DNA from: Clostridium sp. E02
GTDB lineage: Bacteria > Bacillota > Clostridia > Lachnospirales > Lachnospiraceae
Length of the DNA: 60,331 nt
Assembly (NCBI RefSeq): GCF_003833015.1
Contig: NZ_RJLQ01000026.1
Coordinates: 1 to 60,331, forward strand
Reading direction: 5' to 3'
Shown: piece by piece, positions 6,455 through 15,227 of the stretch
Position numbering within the stretch: the first letter of the stretch is position 1
Layout of the letters: each line of letters begins with the position of its first letter
Made by a program: the position numbers and the translations under genes
The notes under the pieces: model-generated
The model's input: the letters and a program-made list of their open reading frames with translations, nothing else
Told to the model about the DNA's origin: nothing
Databases searched by the model: none

Positions 6455-7171
6455 CTATTTCATATTCTTATTGATGATTCGAGTTTCAAAATCACCAGTC
6501 TCAATCTCAATGTATCGTACAAAAAGTGAAATTTTGTTTTCTTCATTTAAATTATCCCATAAGATAGAAGTGAAATCATCGATTCCATCGACCGTTTCCA
6601 CTCGTTTGGGTTCTCCTTCAAAACTAGGCAGAGGATTCCCATCCTGTTTATAGGTGTGAAGAAAATGAGCTTGACCAGCCACCGGATTCTCATAGGCGAA
6701 TGTAAAACGGTTGCAAGATTCTGGATTGCCATTGCAGCTTTTTAGGATAGACATGGCATAATTAAATCCATCTGGCTTCACATGGAGGATCCCTGAAATA
6801 CGAGGGGTATAATTGGGACTGTCTGGTTCGAATTCCCTGCACCGAAGTGACTGTTCAAATGTTAATTGATGATCCATCCCTTGAAAAATGGTTTCCGTCT
6901 GATCTCCGTTGGTAATAATAATTTTATTGCCCATAACCCGTACTGGAGTATAAATAATCAAACTTGGATCCGTCAATTTAGAAGGATCATATGCCTGTGT
7001 ACGAATTCCATCCCCTTCCTCAACAAAGATACGATTTCGGCTGTTTTCGCTTCTTCCCATGATAAAATAAGCGGTTACTGCTTTAGTTCCATCTGGAGTT
7101 TTTCCTAAAATGATTCCTCTTCCCGGATAGGAATTATTCTTTAAATCTTCTTTTAAAGAAATTACTTGCAT
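6455..7171 (-). CDS. PurO-type IMP cyclohydrolase
   Basis: A 238-residue protein of the IMP_cyclohyd (PurO-like) family, which closes the ring of FAICAR to give IMP. Family traits seen are NSYPGRGIILG near 12, AVTAYFIMGRSENSRNR near 30, EPDSPNYTPRISG near 125, and the C-terminal DDFTSILWDNLNEEN. I chose the internal ATG beginning MQVISLKED because AGAGGAGGA lies eight bases ahead. A longer frame extends upstream only through the riboswitch terminator. It is the first gene of a two-gene purine operon with the stand-alone AICAR transformylase. Together they replace bifunctional PurH. Confidence 0.85.
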   Translation of the reverse strand: MQVISLKEDLKNNSYPGRGIILGKTPDGTKAVTAYFIMGRSENSRNRIFVEEGDGIRTQAYDPSKLTDPSLIIYTPVRVMGNKIIITNGDQTETIFQGMDHQLTFEQSLRCREFEPDSPNYTPRISGILHVKPDGFNYAMSILKSCNGNPESCNRFTFAYENPVAGQAHFLHTYKQDGNPLPSFEGEPKRVETVDGIDDFTSILWDNLNEENKISLFVRYIEIETGDFETRIINKNMK

Positions 7172-7198
7172 CAGTCTCAATCCTCCTCTTATAAAATA

Positions 7199-7240
7199 TA
7201 AAAAACCGCCTAGACATCCCATACGGTGCCCAGGCGGTCG
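7199..7240 (-). terminator. Intrinsic terminator overlapping the ZTP riboswitch
   Basis: The minus-strand stem ACCGCCTGGGCACC pairs with GGATGTCTAGGCGGT and is followed by a run of six T. The left arm contains the conserved CCGCCTGGGC of the ZTP aptamer. Ligand-bound aptamer and terminator are therefore mutually exclusive, a transcription-antitermination switch. Confidence 0.8.
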
Positions 7241-7303
7241 GCTATAAATTGTATCGTGCTCCCCGTGGTTTACATTCCACTTATCCGCCAGTTGCACGTA
7301 CCT
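7225..7303 (-). ncRNA. ZTP (pfl) riboswitch upstream of the purine genes
   Basis: Read on the minus strand the leader contains AACTGGCGGAT, a GTGG/CCAC stem, the block CCACGGGGAGC, and the 3' conserved CCGCCTGGGCACC. These are the conserved features of pfl RNAs, which sense ZTP and ZMP. ZMP (AICAR) is the substrate of the transformylase in this operon, so accumulation of substrate should raise read-through. The aptamer is followed by its terminator and then the PurO-type gene. Confidence 0.9.
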
Positions 7304-7357
7304 TGTCTATCATCATATTATATTCCATATAAAAATGCAAGCACTTTTTCCAATCCG

Positions 7358-8716
7358 CTATTCGTTTCGAATCGCAGCTAGAGGACTCAGCTTCATTGCC
7401 CTTAACGCTGGGAAAAAGCCTGCGGACATCCCAACAAAAACAGCAAAAGCAACGGAAGTAAACGTCAGCCACAAGGGAATTCTTGATAGGTTTCCCGGCA
7501 TATCTGGCATAAATCGTCCCGAGACAAATTTATTAATGATAAACGAAACTGCGTAGCTGAATATAATCCCGCTAACTCCTCCTAAAAAGCCAATAAAACC
7601 AGATTCTAAAAGAAACATATTGCGGATATTTATAATATCACATCCTAGAACTTTCAATATTCCTATTTCCTTCGTCCGTTCATATATGGACATCATCATG
7701 GTATTGGCTATACCGATTGCAGCAACAAAGAGAGAGACAGCTCCAATTCCCCCTAACAGTGCCTGGACCATCTTCGCCTGTTTTTGGGATTGTTTTAGCC
7801 AATCCATATTGCTTTCCGCTTGATATCCCATATCTGATATCGCTTTTTGTATTTGGGCTACATTTGCCATATCATCTACCTCAACCACTGCCTGATTGTA
7901 GATAAAGTAGTTAAAAGGTTTCCCCTTTTTATTCGTGGGTTGATTTGGGATCGGTTTTTTCTTAAAGATCTGTTTCAGTTGAGATTTTAATGTTTCCAGA
8001 TCTACATAAATACTATAACTGTAATTGTTATAATCTTGTATCTCTCCTTCCACAAGACCTGCCGTAGGAATCAAATACTTCTTAGGGGGTTTCATCTTCG
8101 TACCGTCTTCCGAAGAGCCACCACTTTGTGCCTGATAATAGGCATCTGTATCAAAGATAACAAACATGGGACGATTCATAAAATCAATATCAGGGACATC
8201 GGAAGGATCTCTACGATTCCTTCCTCTGCCTTTGGGATTATTAAACTGCCTTGCCACCATATTACCGACAATCATTTGTAGTCCTCTTTCCCTAGGATCT
8301 GGCAGGTGTCCTGCTTTTAGAGTAATGTTTTCCATATATTCTGGTTTTACTCCGATTAAACTGATATTTGCCTCATAAGCACCCTGCTTCATTAACACAT
8401 TCGTCTCCAAAAGGGGGGAAGCCACAGTAACATGATCCAGTTGTTCGAACTTTTTAATTACATCATCCGTTATATAGTTTGAATCACTACTGCTGTCACC
8501 CTCGTCATATCGGGATGCCTGATATACATTAATTTCTGTCAAACTTCCATAAGAAGCAATTTGTTCCATCGTTAATTCATTAAAACCGATCCCCAGTGAC
8601 AGCATAACAACGATAGAAGCTGTGCCGATCACAACTCCCAAAACGGTTAAAAATGTCCTCAGTTTTCTTCGTCTTAAATTATTGATACTCATGGAAAGCA
8701 AATCACTAAATTTCAT
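7358..8716 (-). CDS. MacB/FtsX-type ABC transporter permease
   Basis: A 452-residue permease. Helix 1 is at about 20-45 (RTFLTVLGVVIGTASIVVM). A large extracytoplasmic MacB_PCD-like domain spans about 46-310. Three C-terminal helices (about 325-345, 375-400 and 415-440) form an FtsX domain, including GIANTMMMSIYERTKEIGILKVLG. This is the mechanotransmission family typified by MacB and LolCE. Its ATG overlaps the end of the upstream gene by 11 bases, indicating tight coupling. With the ABC ATPase and the surface-anchored protein it forms a three-gene operon. The substrate is unknown; peptide, lipoprotein or antibiotic export are possibilities for the family. Confidence 0.85.
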   Translation of the reverse strand: MKFSDLLSMSINNLRRRKLRTFLTVLGVVIGTASIVVMLSLGIGFNELTMEQIASYGSLTEINVYQASRYDEGDSSSDSNYITDDVIKKFEQLDHVTVASPLLETNVLMKQGAYEANISLIGVKPEYMENITLKAGHLPDPRERGLQMIVGNMVARQFNNPKGRGRNRRDPSDVPDIDFMNRPMFVIFDTDAYYQAQSGGSSEDGTKMKPPKKYLIPTAGLVEGEIQDYNNYSYSIYVDLETLKSQLKQIFKKKPIPNQPTNKKGKPFNYFIYNQAVVEVDDMANVAQIQKAISDMGYQAESNMDWLKQSQKQAKMVQALLGGIGAVSLFVAAIGIANTMMMSIYERTKEIGILKVLGCDIINIRNMFLLESGFIGFLGGVSGIIFSYAVSFIINKFVSGRFMPDMPGNLSRIPLWLTFTSVAFAVFVGMSAGFFPALRAMKLSPLAAIRNE

Positions 8717-10517
8717 CGTCTATTTCCTCTTCCAGTTCTTGTTTTTTCTTTTTGCGTTTCTTTCGGATTAGAATAATTACTATCGTTCCCACAACCAAAA
8801 TTCCAATTACAGAAGGAACAATAATTTTAATTCCCTTCGAACTTTCTACAGGTACTGCATCTGGTGATAAATCCATATCGCCCATATCAGTCATATCTTC
8901 TGCATCCGTTACCATAACGGAGATTTCTTTTTGAATCGGGTCGCTGACCACCCCGTTCTCATCTTCATAGGTAATTAAGGCAAGTATTTTTCCATCATCC
9001 GCGGTTGGATTTGCTCCAGTAACCATTGCATCCACATTTGCAGTTTCTCCAGGCTTAATATTCCCAACATAAGTATCGATTGGCTGAATGGAATCTGCTT
9101 TAAATGATACCGTTACATTATATAGAAGCACCTTTCCTGTATTGTTAATAGGAAACATAATATTGGTTTCTGTTCCAACCGGTATGGATTCTGGCATCAC
9201 GTCAATGTTTCCAGTATTTAAACGTGGTAACTGCTTGATCGGTATATTTACCGTCACCTTTTCTTCTGCGTTTTTAAATTCGGGACTATCGTATTTCTCA
9301 TTTATAGTCAAACCATATGTTTTCTGATCCACACTTGCTCCTGAACGAAGTTTTACCCTTACCTCTTTGCCCTGTCCTGCCCCTAAGGAATTCAATACAA
9401 TAGAAGAAGATCCCGAATCCATAGTAAAAATAATATTATCTGATACTTTTTCAGATTCTAAGTTTAAAAGAATATTACTTGCCTCAACGTTTTGAGACGC
9501 ATTCTTCATATGAAGAATCAATTCAAACTCCTCCCCAGCATAAACAGTTTCAGGAATGGTTTGAAAACTATCAACAATAATCCTTGCCTTCGTTCTATCA
9601 TTGGCGTTAAAATCACCGTTCTTTTCTTCTTTGTCTTTGTTCTTTACCTTGACGTAAAAGACTTTATCTACCTTTTGGATGTCTCCATCTGAACTATCCC
9701 GATACTCAATGCTATAAGTAATGGGGTAGTATCCACTGTATACATCTTCCTGGATCATCATGCTGTAAGGAACCGATATTGTTTCCCCACCACCGATCCT
9801 ATCATAATGTCTGACATAGTTCCCGTCATTGATATCAAAAGGAAATTTCGTTTGATCCTCACTAAGTCCCATACGAATATTCACATCAAATGCCGTAATG
9901 TCAGAAGTATTCTGAACATTCATATCATAATTCATCACATTAGGATAGGTACCAAAAGGAGTGTTCTGACCTTTTCCAAGTTCAAATTGAATGGTTCCTT
10001 CTGATTTATCATCTTTTTTTGTCTCTGTAGATTTTGTAATCCAAATGTTTACTTTTTCATTTGGATATTCTTTATCTCTGGTTTTTACAACCAGTGGTAC
10101 CGTATAATACCCTTCTGCAATATCCCTACGGACTCTTGCAGTTAATGAAAAACTTTTTGAACTACCGGCCTTTACTGTCCCTAAAACTTTTTTATCAAAC
10201 GTAGTTGATGTGATTTCAAATGGAAAGATATCACCTGTGTACTTGATATCTTCGTCTTCATCTTCTTTCGCTTCATACTCTGACTTAGCCGTATAATCAT
10301 TAAATCCGATGGATACCCCTTTCATATCTTTATCTTCTGTATTAAGAAATTCCATTCTAATTGTGACCTTTTCCCCTGTCTTGCCTGAAGGGGTTTTCTT
10401 CACATCTATAAATTGGTTTGCCCCCAGATCATACTGTGCAAGCGCCGTTATGGGAACCGAGGATAATACCATTAGTACAGCAAGCAGCCACACGATCCCC
10501 TTCCTTATCTCATTCAT
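8706..10517 (-). CDS. Large surface-anchored protein with NEW3/CARDB-like repeats, partner of a MacB-type ABC transporter
   Basis: A 603-residue secreted, membrane-tethered protein. The signal peptide is MNEIRKGIVWLLAVLMVLSS to about ALA at 28. Several Ig-like beta-sandwich modules follow (COG1361/NPCBM-associated type), with repeated phrases such as DVKKTPSGKTGEKVTI, PETVYAGEEFELIL and PESIPVGTETNIMF. A C-terminal membrane helix (VPSVIGILVVGTIVIILIRK) is followed by a Lys-rich then acidic cytoplasmic tail. I chose the ATG overlapping the ATPase gene's stop (ATGAATGA). A frame extending 29 codons further upstream lacks homology. It probably acts as an extracytoplasmic adaptor, comparable in position to MacA, but that role is inferred only from the operon. 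Confidence 0.75.
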   Translation of the reverse strand: MNEIRKGIVWLLAVLMVLSSVPITALAQYDLGANQFIDVKKTPSGKTGEKVTIRMEFLNTEDKDMKGVSIGFNDYTAKSEYEAKEDEDEDIKYTGDIFPFEITSTTFDKKVLGTVKAGSSKSFSLTARVRRDIAEGYYTVPLVVKTRDKEYPNEKVNIWITKSTETKKDDKSEGTIQFELGKGQNTPFGTYPNVMNYDMNVQNTSDITAFDVNIRMGLSEDQTKFPFDINDGNYVRHYDRIGGGETISVPYSMMIQEDVYSGYYPITYSIEYRDSSDGDIQKVDKVFYVKVKNKDKEEKNGDFNANDRTKARIIVDSFQTIPETVYAGEEFELILHMKNASQNVEASNILLNLESEKVSDNIIFTMDSGSSSIVLNSLGAGQGKEVRVKLRSGASVDQKTYGLTINEKYDSPEFKNAEEKVTVNIPIKQLPRLNTGNIDVMPESIPVGTETNIMFPINNTGKVLLYNVTVSFKADSIQPIDTYVGNIKPGETANVDAMVTGANPTADDGKILALITYEDENGVVSDPIQKEISVMVTDAEDMTDMGDMDLSPDAVPVESSKGIKIIVPSVIGILVVGTIVIILIRKKRKKKKQELEEEIDDEI

Positions 10518-11244
10518 CAACCGTTTCCTCCTTCGTATCATCATGATGCTTCTCTTCAATCTTAAAAATCTTTCCATCGACGATATGGAATTGTCTGTCT
10601 GCAAACTGGGCTATATAATTATCATGAGTAACCATGATTAGTGTCTGGTTTTGCTCTTTTACGATCCTCTGCATCAATCCAAGGATTTCTTTTGTCGTCT
10701 TGGAATCTAGATTCCCGGTCGGTTCATCCGCAAAAATAATCTTTGGATCAACCGCTAATGCTCTTGCAATTCCGATTCGTTGCTGCTGCCCCCCTGACAT
10801 CTCATATGCCATATGCTTCATCTGTTTTTCCAGTCCTACCAGCTTTATGTACTTCTTTGCCTTCTCAATTCTAACCTTCTTAGATATGCCCCGGAAGGAC
10901 AGCGGAAGTGCCACATTCTCCACCGCATTCATAGTTTGCAGCAAATTGTAAGACTGAAAGATAAATCCAACATGTTTCTTACGAAATGATACCAATTTAC
11001 CTTCCGATAGTTTCTCAATGTGATTTCCGGCAATTACAATCTGCCCTCTAGACGGCTTCTCAAGACCTGCCATCATATTAAGAAGGGTCGATTTTCCAGA
11101 TCCAGATGGTCCAACAATCGCACAGAACTCACCTTTATATATGGTAAAGTCCAGACCATTTAATGCATTAACCTTTGTATTCCCGACTTTATACACTTTA
11201 TAAAGATTCTTAACCTGAATAATCGGTTTTTTATCTTCTGCCAA
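10510..11244 (-). CDS. MacB/LolD-type ABC transporter ATP-binding protein
   Basis: A 244-residue ATPase. Walker A is GPSGSGKST near 42, the Q-loop is FIFQSYNLL near 91, the signature is MSGGQQQRIGIARALA near 145, Walker B is IIFADEPTG near 165, and the H-loop is MVTHD near 201. The sequence TGNLDSKTT is typical of the MacB/LolD subgroup. The start is TTG with AGGAGGAG eight bases upstream; no in-frame ATG exists near it. It is the first gene of the operon with the surface protein and the permease. Confidence 0.9.
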   Translation of the reverse strand: MAEDKKPIIQVKNLYKVYKVGNTKVNALNGLDFTIYKGEFCAIVGPSGSGKSTLLNMMAGLEKPSRGQIVIAGNHIEKLSEGKLVSFRKKHVGFIFQSYNLLQTMNAVENVALPLSFRGISKKVRIEKAKKYIKLVGLEKQMKHMAYEMSGGQQQRIGIARALAVDPKIIFADEPTGNLDSKTTKEILGLMQRIVKEQNQTLIMVTHDNYIAQFADRQFHIVDGKIFKIEEKHHDDTKEETVDE

Positions 11245-11393
11245 AGCAGTCTCCTCCTATTTTCAAGATTCACACACATTATACCGCAGATGTATAAAAT
11301 CAATCTTACTCTATTTCCTTAAATATCCTTACATATTCCTTAAAAGAAAAAAATGTCATTAAAAAATATTATATCATATTTTTAAAATAAGTG

Positions 11394-11422
11394 TGGTAAT
11401 TTTAAGAGGTATGCCTTATAAT
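11394..11422 (+). promoter_or_regulatory. Candidate promoter of pyrBI
   Basis: A perfect TATAAT (11417-11422) lies about 40 bases before the pyrB ATG, but the -35 region (TGGTAA at 17-base spacing) is poor. No pyrimidine attenuator or PyrR-binding hairpin is evident in the 200-base gap to the divergent ABC operon. Confidence 0.35.
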
Positions 11423-11463
11423 AGGATAGATTTAAACCATAATAGTTGACAAAGGAGATTCTT

Positions 11464-12387
11464 ATGAGACATTTACTTAACCCCTTAGACTTTAGTGTGG
11501 AAGAAACTGGACAACTCTTAGATCTAGCAAGAGACATTGAAATTAACCTTCCTAAATATTCTCAAGTGTGCAATGGGAAAAAATTAGCCACATTATTCTA
11601 TGAGCCAAGTACAAGAACTCGATTGAGTTTTGAATCTGCCATGTTAAATTTGGGAGGTAGTGTACTGGGCTTTTCTTCTGCCGATTCAAGCTCCGCTTCA
11701 AAAGGAGAAAGCGTAGCAGATACCATTCGAGTCATCTCCTGTTATGCAGACATTTGTGCCATGCGTCACCCCAAAGAGGGGGCACCTCTAGTCGCCTCTA
11801 AATTTTCCAATATTCCCGTGATCAATGCCGGCGACGGAGGGCATCAACACCCAACCCAAACCTTAACTGATCTACTTTCCATTCAATCTTTAAAAGGCCG
11901 TATCAATGATCTAACCATTGGTCTTTGCGGTGATTTAAAATTCGGTCGTACGGTTCACTCTCTGATCAATGCTCTTGTCCGATATCCCAATATCCGTTTT
12001 GTCTTAATCTCCCCTCCCGAACTAAGAATTCCTGAATATATACGAGAAGATGTATTAACAGCAAATCATATCGATTTTGTAGAGATGGATAACCTTGATG
12101 AAGCAATGCCTTCTCTTGATATCCTTTATATGACTCGAGTGCAGAAAGAACGGTTCTTTAACGAAGAAGATTACATCCGTTTAAAAGACTGTTATATTCT
12201 GGATAAAAAGAAAATGAAACTCGCCAAAGAGGACATGTATGTCCTTCATCCACTTCCCCGTGTTAATGAAATCTCTGTGGAAATAGATGAGGATCCAAGA
12301 GCCGCTTATTTTAAGCAGGCACAGTACGGTGTCTACGTGCGTATGGCTCTTATTATGACTTTACTGGAGGTAGAAAAACCATGCTAA
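11464..12387 (+). CDS. pyrB: Aspartate carbamoyltransferase catalytic subunit
   Basis: A 307-residue enzyme joining carbamoyl phosphate and aspartate in pyrimidine synthesis. Carbamoyl-phosphate site motifs are [16 protein letters not shown] near 44 and the SKGESVADT loop near 76. HPTQTLTDL is near 128, and the aspartate-site region with HPLPRV and DPRAAYFKQ is near the C-terminus. AAAGGAGATT precedes the ATG. A longer frame from a TTG six codons upstream includes the ribosome site and was rejected. It overlaps pyrI by seven bases, so the enzyme is the regulated PyrB-PyrI complex. Confidence 0.95.
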   Translation: MRHLLNPLDFSVEETGQLLDLARDIEINLPKYSQVCNGKKLATLFYEPSTRTRLSFESAMLNLGGSVLGFSSADSSSASKGESVADTIRVISCYADICAMRHPKEGAPLVASKFSNIPVINAGDGGHQHPTQTLTDLLSIQSLKGRINDLTIGLCGDLKFGRTVHSLINALVRYPNIRFVLISPPELRIPEYIREDVLTANHIDFVEMDNLDEAMPSLDILYMTRVQKERFFNEEDYIRLKDCYILDKKKMKLAKEDMYVLHPLPRVNEISVEIDEDPRAAYFKQAQYGVYVRMALIMTLLEVEKPC

Positions 12388-12806
12388 ACATCAGCGGCTT
12401 AAAAGAAGGAATTGTATTGGATCATATCGAAGCAGGAAAGAGCTTAGATATATACTATAACCTGGGATTGGATCAACTGGATTGTCAGATAGCTATTATA
12501 AAGAATGCAAAAAGCAGTAAAATGGGGAAAAAGGACATTATTAAAATTGAAGGTGGGCTCAACCGCATTGACCTAGATATACTAGGGTTTATTGACCACA
12601 CAATAACCGTTAATATTATCCGGGACAATGCAATTATTGAAAAGAAAGCACTCAGCCTTCCAAGAAAAATCACCAATGTGATTCGCTGTAAAAATCCACG
12701 GTGCATCACCTCCATTGAGCAGGGGCTTCCACATATCTTTCAACTATCGGATGAAGAGAATGAAATTTATCGCTGTATGTACTGCGAAGAAAAATACAGC
12801 AGATAA
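12381..12806 (+). CDS. pyrI: Aspartate carbamoyltransferase regulatory subunit
   Basis: A 141-residue regulatory chain. The N-terminal allosteric nucleotide domain (about 1-95) includes [12 protein letters not shown] and [11 protein letters not shown]. The C-terminal zinc domain carries four cysteines as C-N-P-R-C near 108 and C-M-Y-C near 133. It allows allosteric control of PyrB by CTP and ATP in characterised homologues. It overlaps pyrB by seven bases and is followed directly by a terminator. Confidence 0.93.
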   Translation: MLNISGLKEGIVLDHIEAGKSLDIYYNLGLDQLDCQIAIIKNAKSSKMGKKDIIKIEGGLNRIDLDILGFIDHTITVNIIRDNAIIEKKALSLPRKITNVIRCKNPRCITSIEQGLPHIFQLSDEENEIYRCMYCEEKYSR

Positions 12807-12811
12807 CAAAA

Positions 12812-12861
12812 AGAACTGGGCATCCACTGATTTAGATCAGCTAATGCCCAGCTCTTTTTTA
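12812..12861 (+). terminator. Intrinsic terminator of pyrBI
   Basis: The stem AACTGGGCAT/ATGCCCAGCT has an internal TGATTTAGATCA that can also pair, and is followed by a TTTTTT run. It sits between convergent pyrI and citF. Confidence 0.8.
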
Positions 12862-12867
12862 CTTTTT

Positions 12868-14592
12868 TTATGCCTGTTCTACATAATCATCTACCATTTC
12901 AAACAATTCTTTCTCTTTTTCTTTCTCTTCTTCTTTTTCCTCTACATCCTGTCCAGCATTCTTAATATAAGGTCCAAAAAGATTACCTAAACTTCTTCTT
13001 TGTAATTCTACCATAATGTTCCCTCCTTTTCTTACGTCAGGGTGTCTATCCTCATTCACTTGACGTACCACATCAATGATGGTACCATCACGACTTTCAA
13101 TGATTCCTACCACCCGTTCTCCAAATTTCACTTTTTCAGGTTCTCCTGAAATTGAGTAAGCAATATCTCTCAATTCCTCTATCGTTTTAAAAGGCAGTTC
13201 CACATCTTTCATTTGCTCGATGAGATCCGTTCTTCTGGGATTGATTGCGATTCCATAATCAGTTACCACTACATCAATACTTTCACCTGGAGTAGTAACT
13301 GTAGTTACTTCACTGCAGACTGCCGGTGTTCTTCCCTGTAACAGAGGAACAATTACAATGCTGCATTTCGCACCTGCCGCCGTATCCGGATGCCCCCCCT
13401 GTGCCCCAGTTATCATACCACTAGAGTCTACCACTACATTACAGTTAAAATTAACGTCTACCTCCAAAGAAGCAAGGATTACAAAATCTAATTTATTTAC
13501 CACAGCACCTTTGTTAAAGGGATTCGCATATTCTCCTGCTGATATTCGAAAATGCTTCAATTCTTTGACCGATTCAACAGCCGATAAGTCAAAATCCTGA
13601 GTATCTAGAAGATAATCCACCTGATCATTAACCAGCAAATCACACATCGGTTTCGTTAATCCACCCACTCCAAATCCCATGCGAATGTTTCTTTCTTTCA
13701 TTATTTTAGACAAATAAATAGTAGAAGCTATGGAAGCACCACCCACTCCTGTTTGATAAGAAAATCCATCTTTAAAATAAGAGGTGTTCACTACAAACTG
13801 AGTACAGTAATCCGCCATCATTCGTTTTCTCATATCTGTCGTCGGTTTGGCTGCTCCTGTTGCAATTTTATCAGAATTACCAATTTCATCAACAACTACT
13901 ACATAATCAACCTTAGTCATGCTGATATGGGCAGGAAAATTAGGAAAGGGTACAAGTGTGTCCGTAATCGCAACCACTTGATCGGCATAATCGGCATCGG
14001 CAATAGCATATGAAAGTACACCACAGTCATTCTTGCCGCCAATACCGCGACAATTTCCATAGTCATCGCAAGTCGGAGTTCCAATAAATGCAATATCAAT
14101 TTTCACTTCTCCTGATTCGATGGCTCTAACACGTCCTCCATGAGAACGCATCACAGCAAGACCCTTTAGCTTCCCTTTGGAAATGGCTTCTCCTATCTTC
14201 CCTCTTACTCCAGAAGACTGTATACCGGTTATGACCCCTTCTTCTATGTACGATACAATCGGATCATGAGCCTTTCCCAAAGAACTGGCACAGATGGTAA
14301 TATCTTTTATTCCCATCTTATAAATCTCTTCCATCACCATATTGATGATATAGTCGCCTTCCCGAAAATGATGATGAAAGCCAAGGGTCATTCCATCCTT
14401 AATCTCACATCGAACCAAAACATCGTGAATGGATTTTACTAATTTACTTCCTGAATTGTTGATCACACATTTTGTCTGTGCCCCATGCTTTTTATAGACA
14501 GATCCATCTTTATAGTGAACGCCCTGAAATACTTCTTTTCCAGTGGATGTAAGGATTTTTTGCGGAATTTCTCTTCCAACTGCATTTACCAT
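12868..14592 (-). CDS. citF: Citrate lyase alpha subunit (citrate:acetyl-ACP transferase)
   Basis: A 574-residue CitF-type CoA/ACP transferase. Characteristic segments are GMTLGFHHHFREGDY near 70, the IGTPTCDDYGNCRG region near 170, VGGLTKPMCDLLV near 322 and GAQGGHPDTAAGAKCS near 410. Standard CitF ends near residue 510, at the IDVVRQV equivalent. Here about 60 extra residues follow, ending in a Glu/Lys-rich stretch (EEKEEEKEKEKE). The start ATG has AAGGGGGATT upstream and comes one base after the citE stop codon. Citrate lyase cleaves citrate to acetate and oxaloacetate. The acyl-carrier gamma subunit (citD) and the ligase citC are not in this window. Confidence 0.85.
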   Translation of the reverse strand: MVNAVGREIPQKILTSTGKEVFQGVHYKDGSVYKKHGAQTKCVINNSGSKLVKSIHDVLVRCEIKDGMTLGFHHHFREGDYIINMVMEEIYKMGIKDITICASSLGKAHDPIVSYIEEGVITGIQSSGVRGKIGEAISKGKLKGLAVMRSHGGRVRAIESGEVKIDIAFIGTPTCDDYGNCRGIGGKNDCGVLSYAIADADYADQVVAITDTLVPFPNFPAHISMTKVDYVVVVDEIGNSDKIATGAAKPTTDMRKRMMADYCTQFVVNTSYFKDGFSYQTGVGGASIASTIYLSKIMKERNIRMGFGVGGLTKPMCDLLVNDQVDYLLDTQDFDLSAVESVKELKHFRISAGEYANPFNKGAVVNKLDFVILASLEVDVNFNCNVVVDSSGMITGAQGGHPDTAAGAKCSIVIVPLLQGRTPAVCSEVTTVTTPGESIDVVVTDYGIAINPRRTDLIEQMKDVELPFKTIEELRDIAYSISGEPEKVKFGERVVGIIESRDGTIIDVVRQVNEDRHPDVRKGGNIMVELQRRSLGNLFGPYIKNAGQDVEEKEEEKEKEKELFEMVDDYVEQA

Positions 14593-14593
14593 A

Positions 14594-15208
14594 TTATAAA
14601 TCCCCCTTATATACACCAGAGGCTTTTGCAAGTAAAATGGTGCGCTTTGCTCCATCGTAGAATGCAATGTCAATCATCTTCCCATCTACGGTAAACACTC
14701 CGATGCCTTTTTCTTTTTTATCTTCAATTTCTCTTACGTCAAATCCCATCAGATGTACGGTTTCTACATCTTTTTGGAATCCCTCCATATCATCTAAGTT
14801 AGTATATACCGTATCAAAGCATTGTACCTTTGCCGCTCTCGCTGCTATCAGCATATGTTGTCTGGCCCCCATTAGTTCAAGGCCTGTTCCTGTGATATGT
14901 GTCTGTAGATCCTTGGTATAATCCCCACCAGAAAGTGCCACTCCAATCATACGTTCCGAAGATTCACAGATGTCCAGTGCTTTCATTACTCCTTTTGCAG
15001 ATTCCAAGGCAGCCATAACAAGAATTGATCCTTTGAGACGGTTATACTCAATCTCCGCTTCCTCAATCGCTTGTACCACTATTTTAACCTGCTCTGCAGA
15101 TTCTGTCTTCGGAATGCGGATGGTATCACAGCCGCCCGCTACTGACGCGCGGATGTCCTCCTTCCATAAGTCCGTATCCAAACCATTGATACGAACCACC
15201 CGTTCCAC
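14594..15208 (-). CDS. citE: Citrate lyase beta subunit, N-terminally truncated
   Basis: The 204 residues align with the HpcH/HpaI-fold CitE from about residue 85 onward: VVRINGLDT, IRIPKTES, ALESAKGV, ALSGGDYTKDL. Full CitE is about 295 residues. The N-terminal phosphate-loop and metal region (FVPG, DLEDAV) is missing. Homology reads through upstream (IDYRGVE) without an ATG until it meets the end of the hydratase gene 20 bases away. The only plausible start is a GTG with AAGGAA about 17 bases ahead. This is therefore either a remnant from a deletion or a reduced protein. The 3' end is intact and abuts citF. Confidence 0.7.
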   Translation of the reverse strand: MERVVRINGLDTDLWKEDIRASVAGGCDTIRIPKTESAEQVKIVVQAIEEAEIEYNRLKGSILVMAALESAKGVMKALDICESSERMIGVALSGGDYTKDLQTHITGTGLELMGARQHMLIAARAAKVQCFDTVYTNLDDMEGFQKDVETVHLMGFDVREIEDKKEKGIGVFTVDGKMIDIAFYDGAKRTILLAKASGVYKGDL

Positions 15209-15227
15209 TCCACGATAATCAATTTCC

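Noticed and set aside
7172-7297. N-terminal extension of the PurO-type gene
   Set aside because: It would translate the riboswitch terminator and aptamer. The internal ATG has AGAGGAGGA at ideal spacing.
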